Below are positions 48,574 through 56,741 of a stretch of 64,000 nt of DNA, piece after piece (positions within the stretch are counted from its first letter, which is position 1; each line of letters opens with the position of its first letter). The stretch spans positions 1 through 64,000 of the forward strand of contig CAKUZF010000006.1 of NCBI GenBank assembly GCA_934718155.1, written 5' to 3'. This DNA is from an uncultured Parabacteroides sp. (GTDB lineage Bacteria > Bacteroidota > Bacteroidia > Bacteroidales > Tannerellaceae). A model generated the notes under the pieces. The model had not been told where the DNA came from, made no database searches, and saw nothing but the letters and a program-made list of their open reading frames with translations. Made by a program: the position numbers and the translations under genes.

Positions 48574-50583
48574 TTAAAAGCTTACACTGAGGCTGAGTCG
48601 CCAAGAACGCCCTGGCATGGGGTAGAACTGAATCACGTCGTAGCTGACATTGCCCAAGTTGAGCAGCTCGCCTTGTAGGCGGACGCTGCACCGTTTCAAG
48701 GGGAAGGTGCGATTGAGTGTGATGCTCTGCTCCACGTATCCCTCGATGCGATTGCGGTCGATGTTTTGGGGCAAGGCGTAACGGTCGCCCACGGCGGTCA
48801 GCAGATAGGTCAGGTTCACCCACGGGTTTTCCCAACTCAGCGAGGCGTTGCCCGCATGGCGAGGGGTGTAGGGAATCTGGTGCTTGTAGTTCTTGGCCTC
48901 CGGGTCGGTCACATCCACCGCATACTGATATGAATAGGAGCCTGCGACGAGCAGCTCCATCTTCTTTGGAAGCGGGAAGGAGGCCGAGAGGTTGAGGTCG
49001 GCGCCTTTGATGGTCACCTCGTCTACATTCATCATTTTCCAGATATACATCGTAGGCACGGCTACGATCTTATCTTTTATCTTATTATAATAGCCATCGA
49101 CCGAAACGCTCAGCTGGCTCAGCCAGTTGCCGCAACGTCCGCTCCAGGTAGTCCCGACATTGAGCTGACGGGCCTTCTCGGGCACCAACGCCGTATTGCC
49201 CATACGCAGGTAGTAGAGGTCGGTGAAGGTAGGCACGCGGAAAATGTCTTTGTAGGAGCCACGGATGCGCCAGTTGTAGGTCGGTAGGGGGCGCCAACTG
49301 AGGCTGATGGCGGGCGATAGCTTTTTCCGGTTAGCAGGTTTGTCGCCCTGTTCCACCTTGTCGGTCATGTAGGTGGCCAACAGGCTTGCCGTAGCGGTTA
49401 GGCGATGGTCTTGATATTGCACGGCGGCCACCGACTGCGAGTTCCAACGCTTTGGGTTGGGGCCGCCCACATAGTTGTTCTCTAAGTGTGAGTGCGAAAG
49501 ATCGGTTGTCAAGGTGGCTGTAAGCGCCGACAACGGCTGATAGCGCAGGCCGATTGAGCCGTAGTATTCGTTTTGCGTGTTGCAGTCGACCTGCTCGCCA
49601 GAGGGGTATTTGGGCGAGACATCCAGGTAGCGGGTGAAGGCATAGTTGTATTTCAGCAGCGTGCGCAGGGTGAATTGTTGGCCCAGCGGCTGCTTGTAGT
49701 TGCCTTGCACGAAGAAGTTGTTGTCCCACACTCGTTCGTTGGCCTCCTTTTTATACAGATTGATCGAGCCGGGCAGGCCGCGCTCGGAGTCGAAGTAGTA
49801 AACCTTGAACGACAGATCACCCGCTTGCCCTATCTGTCCGAAGAGGTTTCCCTCCAGGTGGTAGGATTTCACGTCGCTATTCTGGCGCTTCTCTTTCGTG
49901 ACGAGGTCGCCATTAATTAATGTATAGGGATAGCGGCCATCTGCCCTCACGAAGTCGGCGTGCAACGTGCCGCTCCAGTGAGAGCCGAGTTGTTGCGCAT
50001 AGTGAGCTACGGGATTGACGAGGCCGAAAGAGCCCCCTTTCACCTTCACGTAGCCATTGAAGGGCTGTCCCTCCTTGAAGAGCGGTTTTGCGGTCTGTAT
50101 TTGCAAGGCTCCGGCTGAGGCGTAGAGGCGGGCGGGTTGGAAAATCTCGTCGCTCTGCCCAATGGTGAGCGAGATGGTCTCTACATTGTCTAAGGTGAAG
50201 CGGCTGATGTCCACCTGTCCGCTGGAAGCGTCGGTGATGGTCACGCCATCGTAGCTGACGGCTGTGTGCTTGGCCCCTAAGCTGCGCACAGAGACCGTCT
50301 TCAGTCCGCCTATGCCGCCATAGTCTTGCACGGTGACTCCTGAGAAACGCTTCACCGCTTCTGAGAGGTCTTGCACACCCAGCCGCTCAATCCCTTTCTT
50401 GTCGAGCACCTGCAAGGGAGCGCCCACCCGGGTTGTTGCCACACGATGCTTCTCGACCACCTCCACGCCACGCAGTTCGTGGTAGGCCGTCGTGTCGATC
50501 TGAGCGATCAGCGGAGAAGCCGCCATGCTCGCCAAGAGGATTATCCCGTTGCTAATACTTCTGAAAGCAGAATAGAAGGTCAT
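48574..50583 (-). CDS. btuB: TonB-dependent vitamin B12 receptor (BtuB-like)
   Basis: Outer-membrane gated barrel that imports cobalamin with energy from TonB. The 669-residue protein has a signal peptide (about 1-27), a TonB-box-like ELRGVEVVEKH, the plug domain (about 45-160: VLDKKGIERLGVQDLSEAVK, VSVRSLGAKHTAVSYDGVTI) and a 22-strand barrel ending in LSLSVSF with a terminal Phe. The operon's cobalamin riboswitch gives the substrate. It precedes btuG by 28 bases. There is no carboxypeptidase-like N-terminal extension of the SusC type. Confidence 0.9.
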   Translation of the reverse strand: MTFYSAFRSISNGIILLASMAASPLIAQIDTTAYHELRGVEVVEKHRVATTRVGAPLQVLDKKGIERLGVQDLSEAVKRFSGVTVQDYGGIGGLKTVSVRSLGAKHTAVSYDGVTITDASSGQVDISRFTLDNVETISLTIGQSDEIFQPARLYASAGALQIQTAKPLFKEGQPFNGYVKVKGGSFGLVNPVAHYAQQLGSHWSGTLHADFVRADGRYPYTLINGDLVTKEKRQNSDVKSYHLEGNLFGQIGQAGDLSFKVYYFDSERGLPGSINLYKKEANERVWDNNFFVQGNYKQPLGQQFTLRTLLKYNYAFTRYLDVSPKYPSGEQVDCNTQNEYYGSIGLRYQPLSALTATLTTDLSHSHLENNYVGGPNPKRWNSQSVAAVQYQDHRLTATASLLATYMTDKVEQGDKPANRKKLSPAISLSWRPLPTYNWRIRGSYKDIFRVPTFTDLYYLRMGNTALVPEKARQLNVGTTWSGRCGNWLSQLSVSVDGYYNKIKDKIVAVPTMYIWKMMNVDEVTIKGADLNLSASFPLPKKMELLVAGSYSYQYAVDVTDPEAKNYKHQIPYTPRHAGNASLSWENPWVNLTYLLTAVGDRYALPQNIDRNRIEGYVEQSITLNRTFPLKRCSVRLQGELLNLGNVSYDVIQFYPMPGRSWRLSLSVSF

Positions 50584-50597
50584 ATCTATATATATTC

Positions 50598-50632
50598 ATC
50601 CAGCCTCCTACTGACCCCGGCAGGGGGCTGAA
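50598..50632 (-). promoter_or_regulatory. Hairpin holding a GGAGG before btuB
   Basis: On the minus strand CAGCCCCC pairs with GGAGGCTG (one mismatch), enclosing a GGAGG about 20 bases before the btuB start. It lies between the B12 box and the ATG and may be the riboswitch expression platform. Confidence 0.45.
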
Positions 50633-50635
50633 ACA

Positions 50636-50826
50636 ACATCGCTCGGCAGGTTTCCTGACTTGCGCTGAGAGAGGCTCGACCTTCCCACCTCCTCGACTGG
50701 GGGCAGTGGCATAAAGAGAATTCACCTTTCTCGCATCATAGCGCTTACAGTAGCGGGCACTGTTCCGGATTCACACCGGATTCCCTTTTGCGGTGGCCGC
50801 CAAAGGCCACACGCTTATCACCATAG
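50636..50826 (-). ncRNA. Cobalamin riboswitch
   Basis: Read on the minus strand, the region holds GCCACTG in the core and the B12 box AGTCAGGAAACCTGCC near its 3' end (about 50646-50661), with supporting stems. It lies between the promoter at 50833-50865 and btuB, so B12 should repress btuB-btuG-btuF. The exact ends are approximate. Confidence 0.95.
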
Positions 50827-50832
50827 CGGGCA

Positions 50833-50865
50833 CAAAGTTAGGATATTATTTTTTATATTCAAAAA
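50833..50865 (-). promoter_or_regulatory. btu operon promoter
   Basis: TAACTTTG (50833-50840) and TTTTTG (50860-50865), 19 bases apart on the minus strand. The -33 element overlaps the last codon and stop of the upstream flavin-fold gene. Confidence 0.7.
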
Positions 50866-51338
50866 GTTTTATGATGCGGCGCACCAAACTCTTTGCAAGT
50901 AATTTCTTCTGCGTCAACTCGCCAGATCTTTACGTTGCGCACGGCGGGGTCGCTGTAGCGAAACTCCTTGTTCACATATTGCTCCATGATGATTTGCAGT
51001 GCCTCGCGCTTGCGATCGTCGTCTTCCTCATAGATTACTTTGCCCCAGGCAATCACGCTCTTTGCCTTCATGCGGTAGCTGCAAGCCACTTCGGGATGTT
51101 GGTGCACCAACGTGTTGTCTACACTGATCGTGATGCAAATCTTCGGGTTGCGACTGAGGATGGAAATGCTTCGCCCCTCCTGGGCGGAGTGCAGGTAGAA
51201 GGTGCCCTCTCGATAGCCGAAGTTCATCGGAATCACATAGGGGGTTCCGTCGGTGTCGGCCAGGCCTACGAAGCAGACCTTCGCTTGGCGAAGCACCTCT
51301 TCGATAAACGCTTTGTCTTGATGTACGATTGTCTTCAT
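50859..51338 (-). CDS. Pyridoxamine 5'-phosphate oxidase-like (Nim-type) flavin-fold protein
   Basis: The 159-residue protein has the split-barrel FMN-binding fold of the PNPOx family and resembles the NimA/5-nitroimidazole reductase branch: AKVCFVGLADTDGTPYVIPMNFGY, FYLHSAQEGRSISILSRNPKICITIS, and SVIAWGKVIYEEDDDRKREAL. Members reduce flavin- or F420-linked substrates; some Nim proteins confer nitroimidazole resistance, but most chromosomal relatives are uncharacterised. It is transcribed toward the btu operon, whose promoter overlaps its stop codon. Confidence 0.82.
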   Translation of the reverse strand: MKTIVHQDKAFIEEVLRQAKVCFVGLADTDGTPYVIPMNFGYREGTFYLHSAQEGRSISILSRNPKICITISVDNTLVHQHPEVACSYRMKAKSVIAWGKVIYEEDDDRKREALQIIMEQYVNKEFRYSDPAVRNVKIWRVDAEEITCKEFGAPHHKTF

Positions 51339-51363
51339 AAGGAATGCATAAAACTTTTCGTCG

Positions 51364-51371
51364 CAAAAGTA
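51364..51371 (-). promoter_or_regulatory. -7 box of the Nim-type gene
   Basis: TACTTTTG on the minus strand, 26 bases before the start codon. Confidence 0.55.
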
Positions 51372-51385
51372 GCTTTTTTAGATAA

Positions 51386-51397
51386 AGGTTGCAACCT
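51386..51397. promoter_or_regulatory. 12-base palindrome in the divergent promoter
   Basis: AGGTTGCAACCT is fully symmetrical and lies between the Nim-type and DUF2807 genes. It could be a dimeric repressor site for either. Confidence 0.35.
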
Positions 51398-51441
51398 AAG
51401 CCGCTTTTCGTTCGTCTAATAGGGTAAAAGAACCAATAAAA

Positions 51442-52203
51442 ATGAATAGAAAGATGAAACGAGTTGTTTTAAGTTTGGTTTGCCTGCTGTCGCTGGCTGC
51501 CAGTTGTTTTCTGACTGATTGTGCATTGAATGCAAAAACAATCCGGGGTAATGGAAAGGCGGTGACGAAAGAGTATCGCTTCGACGAGATCGACAAGATC
51601 TCTTTGGCCGGATCGGCGGCCTGTAGTTATACCCAATCGGATGCGGCTCCTCAGGTTACGCTCACCATCGACGAGAACCTGCTGGATTATGTGGAGGTGA
51701 CGATGAAAGCGGGGGCGCTGAGTGTGGGGCCTAAGCTGGATCGTCCCCATGGAGGAAGCAGCTATAACTTGCAGCCTACCACTTACAAGGTAGAGATCAA
51801 CTCCAAGACGTTGAGACGTGTGGAGCTGGCGGGCAGCGGCTCATTCACGACGAACGCATTGCAGGTTGAAAGGGTAAAGTTTGATTTGGCGGGCAGCGGT
51901 TCGGTCAAGGTGGCTGGCTTGCAAGCCGACAAGGTGTCGTGTGATGTGGCAGGTTCGGGCAATGTGCTCCTGAAAGGCCGTGTAAGAGACGCTTCGTTTG
52001 ACTTGGCTGGATCGGGTAGTATCGACGCAAGCGGCTGCGAGGCGGAAGAGGTGGATGGCGACATCGCTGGTAGTGGCAACATGGAAGTGTTTGCCACGAA
52101 GCAGCTCAAAGGCGACATCGCTGGTAGTGGCAAGATCTATTACAAGGGAACCCCGAAGGTGAAAAGTGATACGGTCGGTTCAGGCAAAGTGGTAAAAAGG
52201 TAA
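51442..52203 (+). CDS. DUF2807 (GIN-domain) exported protein with AGSG repeats
   Basis: The 253-residue protein has a signal or lipoprotein-like N-terminus (LSLAASCFLTDCALNA) and a beta-helix-like body with the motif AGSG repeating about nine times at 15-20 residue steps (ELAGSGSFTTN, DLAGSGSVKVAG, DVAGSGNVLLKG, DIAGSGNMEVF, DIAGSGKIYYKG). DUF2807 proteins are common in Bacteroidota as secreted proteins of unknown function. A second, less repetitive copy follows after 112 bases with its own promoter. Confidence 0.85.
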   Translation: MNRKMKRVVLSLVCLLSLAASCFLTDCALNAKTIRGNGKAVTKEYRFDEIDKISLAGSAACSYTQSDAAPQVTLTIDENLLDYVEVTMKAGALSVGPKLDRPHGGSSYNLQPTTYKVEINSKTLRRVELAGSGSFTTNALQVERVKFDLAGSGSVKVAGLQADKVSCDVAGSGNVLLKGRVRDASFDLAGSGSIDASGCEAEEVDGDIAGSGNMEVFATKQLKGDIAGSGKIYYKGTPKVKSDTVGSGKVVKR

Positions 52204-52237
52204 GAAAAACTATACATAAACACACTTTTTAAGAAAG

Positions 52238-52274
52238 AAAAGTCATCTGATGCGAGATCAGGTGGCTTTTTATA
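52238..52274 (+). terminator. Terminator between the two DUF2807 genes
   Basis: AAGTCATCTGAT pairs with ATCAGGTGGCTT with one G-T and a GCGAG loop, then TTTTTAT. Confidence 0.8.
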
Positions 52275-52276
52275 TC

Positions 52277-52284
52277 TACATTTG
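52277..52284 (+). promoter_or_regulatory. -7 box of the second DUF2807 gene
   Basis: TACATTTG, 32 bases before the start codon and right after the terminator. Confidence 0.5.
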
Positions 52285-52315
52285 GTGCGATGAAACAAAC
52301 ACAACGTAATAAACA

Positions 52316-53101
52316 ATGAGAACGAAAGCGTTTTTGATGATGGTGATGCTCTTCGGATGGATTACCATGGGATGGGCTTCCGATCGTGTGAAGGGCGACG
52401 GTAAGTTGACAACAAAGAAGATAGAGATAGAGGATTTCAACGAGATCCGAGTGGATGGCGTGATCGACTTCAACTACGAGCAGTCGAACGACAAGCCGAC
52501 AATCGAGGTCACGCTCGATAGCAACTTGCATCCCTATGTGAATATCGAGGTGAAGGATCGTGTGCTGAAGGTGAACTTCAAAGGCGCAAAGGTGGATCAC
52601 TTTACGAAGTTTATTGTTAAAACCAACTCGAAATGGTTGGCTGCGGCCAAGGTGACAGGCAATGCCAACTTGATGGTGAACAGCATGCTGAATGGCGACC
52701 AGACCGAGATTACGGCCAACGCTAACAGCTTGGTGCAGCTGAAGAAGCCGGTCAAAGTGGGCCAGCTGACATTGAAAGTGAAAGGTAGTGCCAACATGGT
52801 GGTCAGCGAGGTGAATGCCGACAAGGTAGACTTGACGATCGATGGCGACGGCTCGATTTCTGTAAAGAAGGGTACGGCCAATGAGGGCAACTATAATATC
52901 ATTACAAAAGGCGACATCCACGCTTTCGGCTTAGAGGCGCAGAAGATCAATTGCAAGATGACAGGTGCCGGCTTGGCTGAGGTGACCCCGAAGAAGAACC
53001 TGAAAGCGCAGGTTATCGGCAAGGGCAATATCCGCTATAAAGGCCCGACGGCAGTCGATCAGCGCATTATTGGAAAAGGCAAGATCGAGGAGGTGTTTTA
53101 A
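52316..53101 (+). CDS. DUF2807 (GIN-domain) exported protein
   Basis: The 261-residue protein has a signal peptide (about 1-22, ending GWAS), then DRVKGDGKLTTKKIEIEDFNEIRV, which opens DUF2807. The body continues with short beta units (VNSMLNGDQTEITANANSL, LTLKVKGSANMVVSEVNADK, KINCKMTGAGLAEVTPKKNL, QVIGKGNIRYKG, RIIGKGKIEEVF). The AGSG turns of its neighbour are replaced by GKG or KGSA forms. Similar fold and order suggest an old tandem duplication. Function unknown. Confidence 0.83.
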   Translation: MRTKAFLMMVMLFGWITMGWASDRVKGDGKLTTKKIEIEDFNEIRVDGVIDFNYEQSNDKPTIEVTLDSNLHPYVNIEVKDRVLKVNFKGAKVDHFTKFIVKTNSKWLAAAKVTGNANLMVNSMLNGDQTEITANANSLVQLKKPVKVGQLTLKVKGSANMVVSEVNADKVDLTIDGDGSISVKKGTANEGNYNIITKGDIHAFGLEAQKINCKMTGAGLAEVTPKKNLKAQVIGKGNIRYKGPTAVDQRIIGKGKIEEVF

Positions 53102-53107
53102 TGAAAC

Positions 53108-53135
53108 CACGTGAGGCGGCAGTCGCCGCCTCGTG
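53108..53135. other. GC-rich hairpin after the second DUF2807 gene
   Basis: GAGGCGGC and GCCGCCTC pair perfectly around AGTC, extended by CAC/GTG. It lacks a T run and is followed within ten bases by the proper terminator. Confidence 0.4.
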
Positions 53136-53144
53136 ACATAGCAA

Positions 53145-53180
53145 GAATCCCGCTCTCACAAAAAGAGGGCGGGATTTCTT
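53145..53180. terminator. Bidirectional terminator between DUF2807 and helicase genes
   Basis: AATCCCGCTCTC pairs with GAGGGCGGGATT around an AT-rich loop, then TCTTTTATT. Confidence 0.85.
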
Positions 53181-54608
53181 TTATTCTTCCTCCTCGTTTT
53201 GGAACGCCTTGGGCAGGTTGACCAAATAGAGGTGATGGGTGGCGCGGGTGAAGGCGGTGTAGAGCCAGCGATAGAAGTCCTCGCCCAGCATCTCGTCGGA
53301 GATATAGCCAAAATCGAGAAAGACGTTCATCCACTGGCCGCCTTGCGCCTTATGGCAAGTGATGGCGTAGGCATACTTCACTTGCAGCACGTTGAAGTAG
53401 GGATCTACCTTCAGTTTTTTTATCCTTTCCGCCTTGGTAGGCAGGTCGGCATAGTCTTCCATGACCGCCTGAAAGAGTCGCTCGTTTTGTTCCTGCGAGA
53501 GCGAAGGCGTGTCGCTCTGTAGGTTGTCTAATAGGATCTTAAGCTCCAACTCCAGGTCGTAAGCCTCAAAGCGCACCAGCACATCGGCGAAACGAAATCC
53601 GTAAAGCTCTATCTCATGGCGTACACGCAGCACCTGTACGATTTCGCCATTGGCGATAAAGTCCATCTCCTTCTGATTGGCCGTCCAGAAATAGTTGTTT
53701 TTAGCCACCATAAGGCGGTCGCCCGAACAAAGCTCCTCCTCGCAAAAGAGGATGCGATTGCGGATACCATTATTATATATAGTGGCTCGCTTGTTAGAGC
53801 GACTGATCACCATGGTTTCCTCCATGCCATCGCGGCTATAGGCCGACGAAATCTCTTCGATCAGCTCCTCGCCACTCACCTTCGTGAAATCTTTGAATCC
53901 TTCAAGCTTGAGCTTTGGGAAAATCTCGACGCATTGATTGCGCAAGGCATCGCGCAGGCGAGTCGCGTTGTAGAGGATTCCTGAATCCTCGGCCTGACGC
54001 ACCACCTGTGTCAGCCGCACCTCTTCCACCTCAAGGCCGTAGCCTCTCAGTTGATCAGGCTCTAAGGCAGGGCTCTCCGATTGCATGACGGGAGGCAACT
54101 GCGCCTCGTCGCCCAAGAGAATCAATCGGCAGCCCTCGCCGGAATAGACGTAGTGGATAAGATCGTCGAGCAGTCGCCCGGAGCCAAAGCGAGAAGATTC
54201 CCAACTGTCGTTGGCGATCATGGAGGCCTCGTCGACGAGGAAGAGCGTATGCTTATGCAAATTGTCGGTCGGCAGAAAGCCAGAAGGCTCTCCTGAGAAA
54301 CGCTTTTGGCGGTAGATTTTCTTGTGGATCGTGAATGCTTTCTGCTCGGCATAACCCGAAAAGACCTTGGCGGCTCGCCCTGTAGGAGCCATCAAAACGC
54401 ATTTTTGACCCAGCTCATTGAGGGTGCGCACAAAGGCTCCAACCAACGAGCTTTTACCTGTTCCGGCGTAGCCTTTAAGCAAAAGAAGCCCGTCGGGACG
54501 GGCTGAAAGCAGGAATTCGGCCAGCTTTTGGAGGGCAATTTGCTGCTCTTCGGTCGGTTGAAGACCGAAATTTCGCTCAATTTGGGCGATAAGATGATTA
54601 TTTATCAT
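53181..54608 (-). CDS. RecD-like superfamily 1 DNA helicase
   Basis: The 475-residue protein is an ATP-dependent helicase of the SF1B (RecD/Pif1-like) group. Walker A is GYAGTGKSS (Lys52), followed by APTGRAAKVFS (motif Ia), LFLVDEASMI (motif II), LILLGDEAQLPPV (motif III), and a UvrD-type C-terminus with YAITCHKAQGGQWMNV and YTAFTRATHHLYLVN (motifs V-VI). Stand-alone forms are common in Bacteroidota. There is no RecB or RecC nearby. The last residues are acidic (NEEEE). Confidence 0.9.
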   Translation of the reverse strand: MINNHLIAQIERNFGLQPTEEQQIALQKLAEFLLSARPDGLLLLKGYAGTGKSSLVGAFVRTLNELGQKCVLMAPTGRAAKVFSGYAEQKAFTIHKKIYRQKRFSGEPSGFLPTDNLHKHTLFLVDEASMIANDSWESSRFGSGRLLDDLIHYVYSGEGCRLILLGDEAQLPPVMQSESPALEPDQLRGYGLEVEEVRLTQVVRQAEDSGILYNATRLRDALRNQCVEIFPKLKLEGFKDFTKVSGEELIEEISSAYSRDGMEETMVISRSNKRATIYNNGIRNRILFCEEELCSGDRLMVAKNNYFWTANQKEMDFIANGEIVQVLRVRHEIELYGFRFADVLVRFEAYDLELELKILLDNLQSDTPSLSQEQNERLFQAVMEDYADLPTKAERIKKLKVDPYFNVLQVKYAYAITCHKAQGGQWMNVFLDFGYISDEMLGEDFYRWLYTAFTRATHHLYLVNLPKAFQNEEEE

Positions 54609-54659
54609 TTTGGATGCAATAATTTTGGCGATAAAGGTAGCGTATTAAATATTCTTTTC

Positions 54660-54667
54660 TAATTTTG
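54660..54667 (+). promoter_or_regulatory. -7 box of the pilin-like/DUF3822/rsmD operon
   Basis: TAATTTTG, 35 bases before the start codon. Confidence 0.5.
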
Positions 54668-54701
54668 CCGTACGAAATAAATTCAAAAAACAATACGAAC
54701 C

Positions 54702-55337
54702 ATGAAAGTTACATTGAAAATTTTGTTAGTTGCTGCAGTCGCACTGCTGGCCTACATGTGCTATGAGAGTATTATGGGTCCGATCACGTTTGACAAGGAG
54801 AAGGAAAACCGTGATAGTGCTATCATCGCACGTTTGATCGAGATCCGTAAGGCTCAGATCGAGTACAAGAACATTCACAAGACGCACGCAGGTAGCTTCG
54901 ACGACTTGGAGAAGTTCTTGAACACCGAGAAGCTTCCGTTCTTGATTAAGGAAGGTGTGCTGACTGATGAGCAGCTGGAGAAAGGTATGACGGAGAAAGA
55001 AGCTGTGAAGAAGGGCTTGATCAGACGTGATACGATGTGGGTATTGGCAAAGGATACGTTGCTGGGTGCAACCTACAACGTGGCTGATATGCGCTATGTT
55101 CCGGGTGTTCCGGGCGAGAAGATCACGTTCAAGATGGATACGGCAACGTTGAAATCTGGTTCAGGTTACGACATCAAGGTGTTCGTTTGCGAGGTTCCTT
55201 ACGCATCTTATTTGCGTGATATGGATCCGCAGCTGACTTATAACTTGATCGACAAGGCTACGAAGCAGAACAAGTTCCCCGGCTTGCGTGTAGGTTCTCT
55301 GGACGAGATCAACAACAACGCAGGTAACTGGGAGTAA
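54702..55337 (+). CDS. Conserved membrane-anchored protein with pilin-like N-terminus
   Basis: No function recognised. The 211-residue protein starts with one hydrophobic helix (TLKILLVAAVALLAYMCYESI, about 4-24) that runs on into a charged helix (NRDSAIIARLIEIRKAQIEYKNIHKTHAG), then SFDDLEKFLNTEKLPF. This recalls pseudopilins of type II secretion or type IV pilus systems, where a long N-terminal helix precedes a small globular domain. There is no clear prepilin peptidase site. The DUF3822 gene begins 10 bases downstream. The pilin likeness is inference from pattern only. Confidence 0.6.
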   Translation: MKVTLKILLVAAVALLAYMCYESIMGPITFDKEKENRDSAIIARLIEIRKAQIEYKNIHKTHAGSFDDLEKFLNTEKLPFLIKEGVLTDEQLEKGMTEKEAVKKGLIRRDTMWVLAKDTLLGATYNVADMRYVPGVPGEKITFKMDTATLKSGSGYDIKVFVCEVPYASYLRDMDPQLTYNLIDKATKQNKFPGLRVGSLDEINNNAGNWE

Positions 55338-55347
55338 TCGGAAGCTA

Positions 55348-56181
55348 ATGATTATCAGAGTACCTGATACATTAACAGCTGATTCCTCAGAAAGATACAC
55401 AATGTCCATCCGACTTCAGTCGGGTGGACTTTCTTTTTCAGGACATTGCGATTCGGCAGATGGCAGCTTCTTTTATAGAGAGGTGTTGTTCGGCCGGAAC
55501 CAATCCTATTTGTCCGCTTTGAAGGAGTGCTTCTTCAATAACGAATTCTTGGGGTGGCGCTACAAACGACTGCATGTGACTTCCACCACAAACCAATATC
55601 AACTCTATCCGGCATCGCTTGTTCCCCCTGCCGCCGAAAGGATTGCTGCCAGCATGCGAAGGGCCTTTACGGAATTCGATGCAACTTGTTTGTCGCAAGC
55701 TTTGCCTGATGAGCAGACAGTTGTGTTGTTTGGAATAGACAAGGAGGTGCACGACTTTTGTTTGCGCTCGTTGCAACAGCCAATATTCACTCACTATTTG
55801 GCAGACTTGCTGGCTTATTATAGGCGGCGAAGCCAAACGGAGCCGTATAAGAATATGTATGTGTGGGTGGATGGCGATCGGATGAATGTGATTTGCTATG
55901 TGTGCGATCGATTGCAGTATGCCAACGACTTCTTGGCGACGCAGCTCAGCGATCGACTCTATAACCTTTGTAGTGTGTGGCGCTGCGTGGGCTTTGATCC
56001 CGAAAGGGATGCTTTGCGCATTTATGCGGAGCCCTCTTTGCGGGCATCTTTCTTGGAGGAAGCTCGCCGTTATTTTCGAAACGCTCAGGGACTGACACTC
56101 CCCTCGGAGCTCTTCTTGATGGGCGATGAGGTGATGCAGGCACCCTTGGATCAAATTGCTTTATTATTATGCGAATCATAA
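55348..56181 (+). CDS. DUF3822-family protein
   Basis: A 277-residue cytoplasmic protein of the Bacteroidota family DUF3822, whose function is not established; the layout suggests an actin-like (ASKHA) fold as in PilM, but I cannot show nucleotide-binding motifs. Visible segments include RYTMSIRLQSGGLSFSGHCD, the alternating hydrophobic strand NMYVWVDGDRMNVICYVCD, and the C-terminal LTLPSELFLMG. It lies between the pilin-like gene and rsmD, overlapping the latter by 13 bases. Confidence 0.75.
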   Translation: MIIRVPDTLTADSSERYTMSIRLQSGGLSFSGHCDSADGSFFYREVLFGRNQSYLSALKECFFNNEFLGWRYKRLHVTSTTNQYQLYPASLVPPAAERIAASMRRAFTEFDATCLSQALPDEQTVVLFGIDKEVHDFCLRSLQQPIFTHYLADLLAYYRRRSQTEPYKNMYVWVDGDRMNVICYVCDRLQYANDFLATQLSDRLYNLCSVWRCVGFDPERDALRIYAEPSLRASFLEEARRYFRNAQGLTLPSELFLMGDEVMQAPLDQIALLLCES

Positions 56182-56741
56182 GTGGAATTTATGGGCGTCG
56201 TCGTTTTGATGTCCCCTCTTCGTTTAGTGCTCGTCCGACGACCGACTTTGCGAAGGAGAATATCTTTAATGTAATCAACAACTTGATTGATTTGGAGGAC
56301 ACGACGGCGTTAGACTTGTTCTCGGGTACGGGTAGTATTGCCTTCGAGTTGGTTTCGAGAGGCTGTCGGGCGGTGACCGCTGTGGAGAAGAACAATGCTC
56401 ATGCAGGCTTCATCGCTAAGGTGGCCAAGGAACTGAAACTGAAAACCGATACGCTCCGATTGATCAGAGGCGACGTGTTCCGCTATTTGAACAGTGCGCC
56501 GAAGCAGGGCTTTGATCTGATATTTGCAGATCCTCCTTACGCTTTGCCAGAGTTGCCTGACGTGCCTCGTATCGTGCTTGAACAAGATCTGTTGCGAGAT
56601 GGAGGAGTCTTTGTCATGGAGCATTCGAAGGCAAACGATTTCTCTGATCTGCCCTATTTCTATCAGCACCGCAGTTATGGATCGGTGAATTTCAGCCTGT
56701 TTTGGAAAGAGCCTACAGTAGTGGAGAAAACAGACGCATAA
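56169..56741 (+). CDS. rsmD: 16S rRNA (guanine(966)-N(2))-methyltransferase
   Basis: Methylates G966 of 16S rRNA with S-adenosylmethionine. In the 190-residue protein MRIISGIYGRRRFDVPS is the family start, DLFSGTGSIAFELVSRGC the SAM-binding motif and FADPPYALP the catalytic motif (Asp121-Tyr124). The start overlaps the DUF3822 gene, and the 3' end overlaps the convergent cls gene by 29 bases. Confidence 0.94.
   Translation: MRIISGIYGRRRFDVPSSFSARPTTDFAKENIFNVINNLIDLEDTTALDLFSGTGSIAFELVSRGCRAVTAVEKNNAHAGFIAKVAKELKLKTDTLRLIRGDVFRYLNSAPKQGFDLIFADPPYALPELPDVPRIVLEQDLLRDGGVFVMEHSKANDFSDLPYFYQHRSYGSVNFSLFWKEPTVVEKTDA

Noticed and set aside
50636..50826. Small ORFs within the B12 riboswitch region
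   Set aside because: The plus-strand frame from 50793 spans the riboswitch and the antisense of the Nim-type gene; the RNA element explains the conservation.
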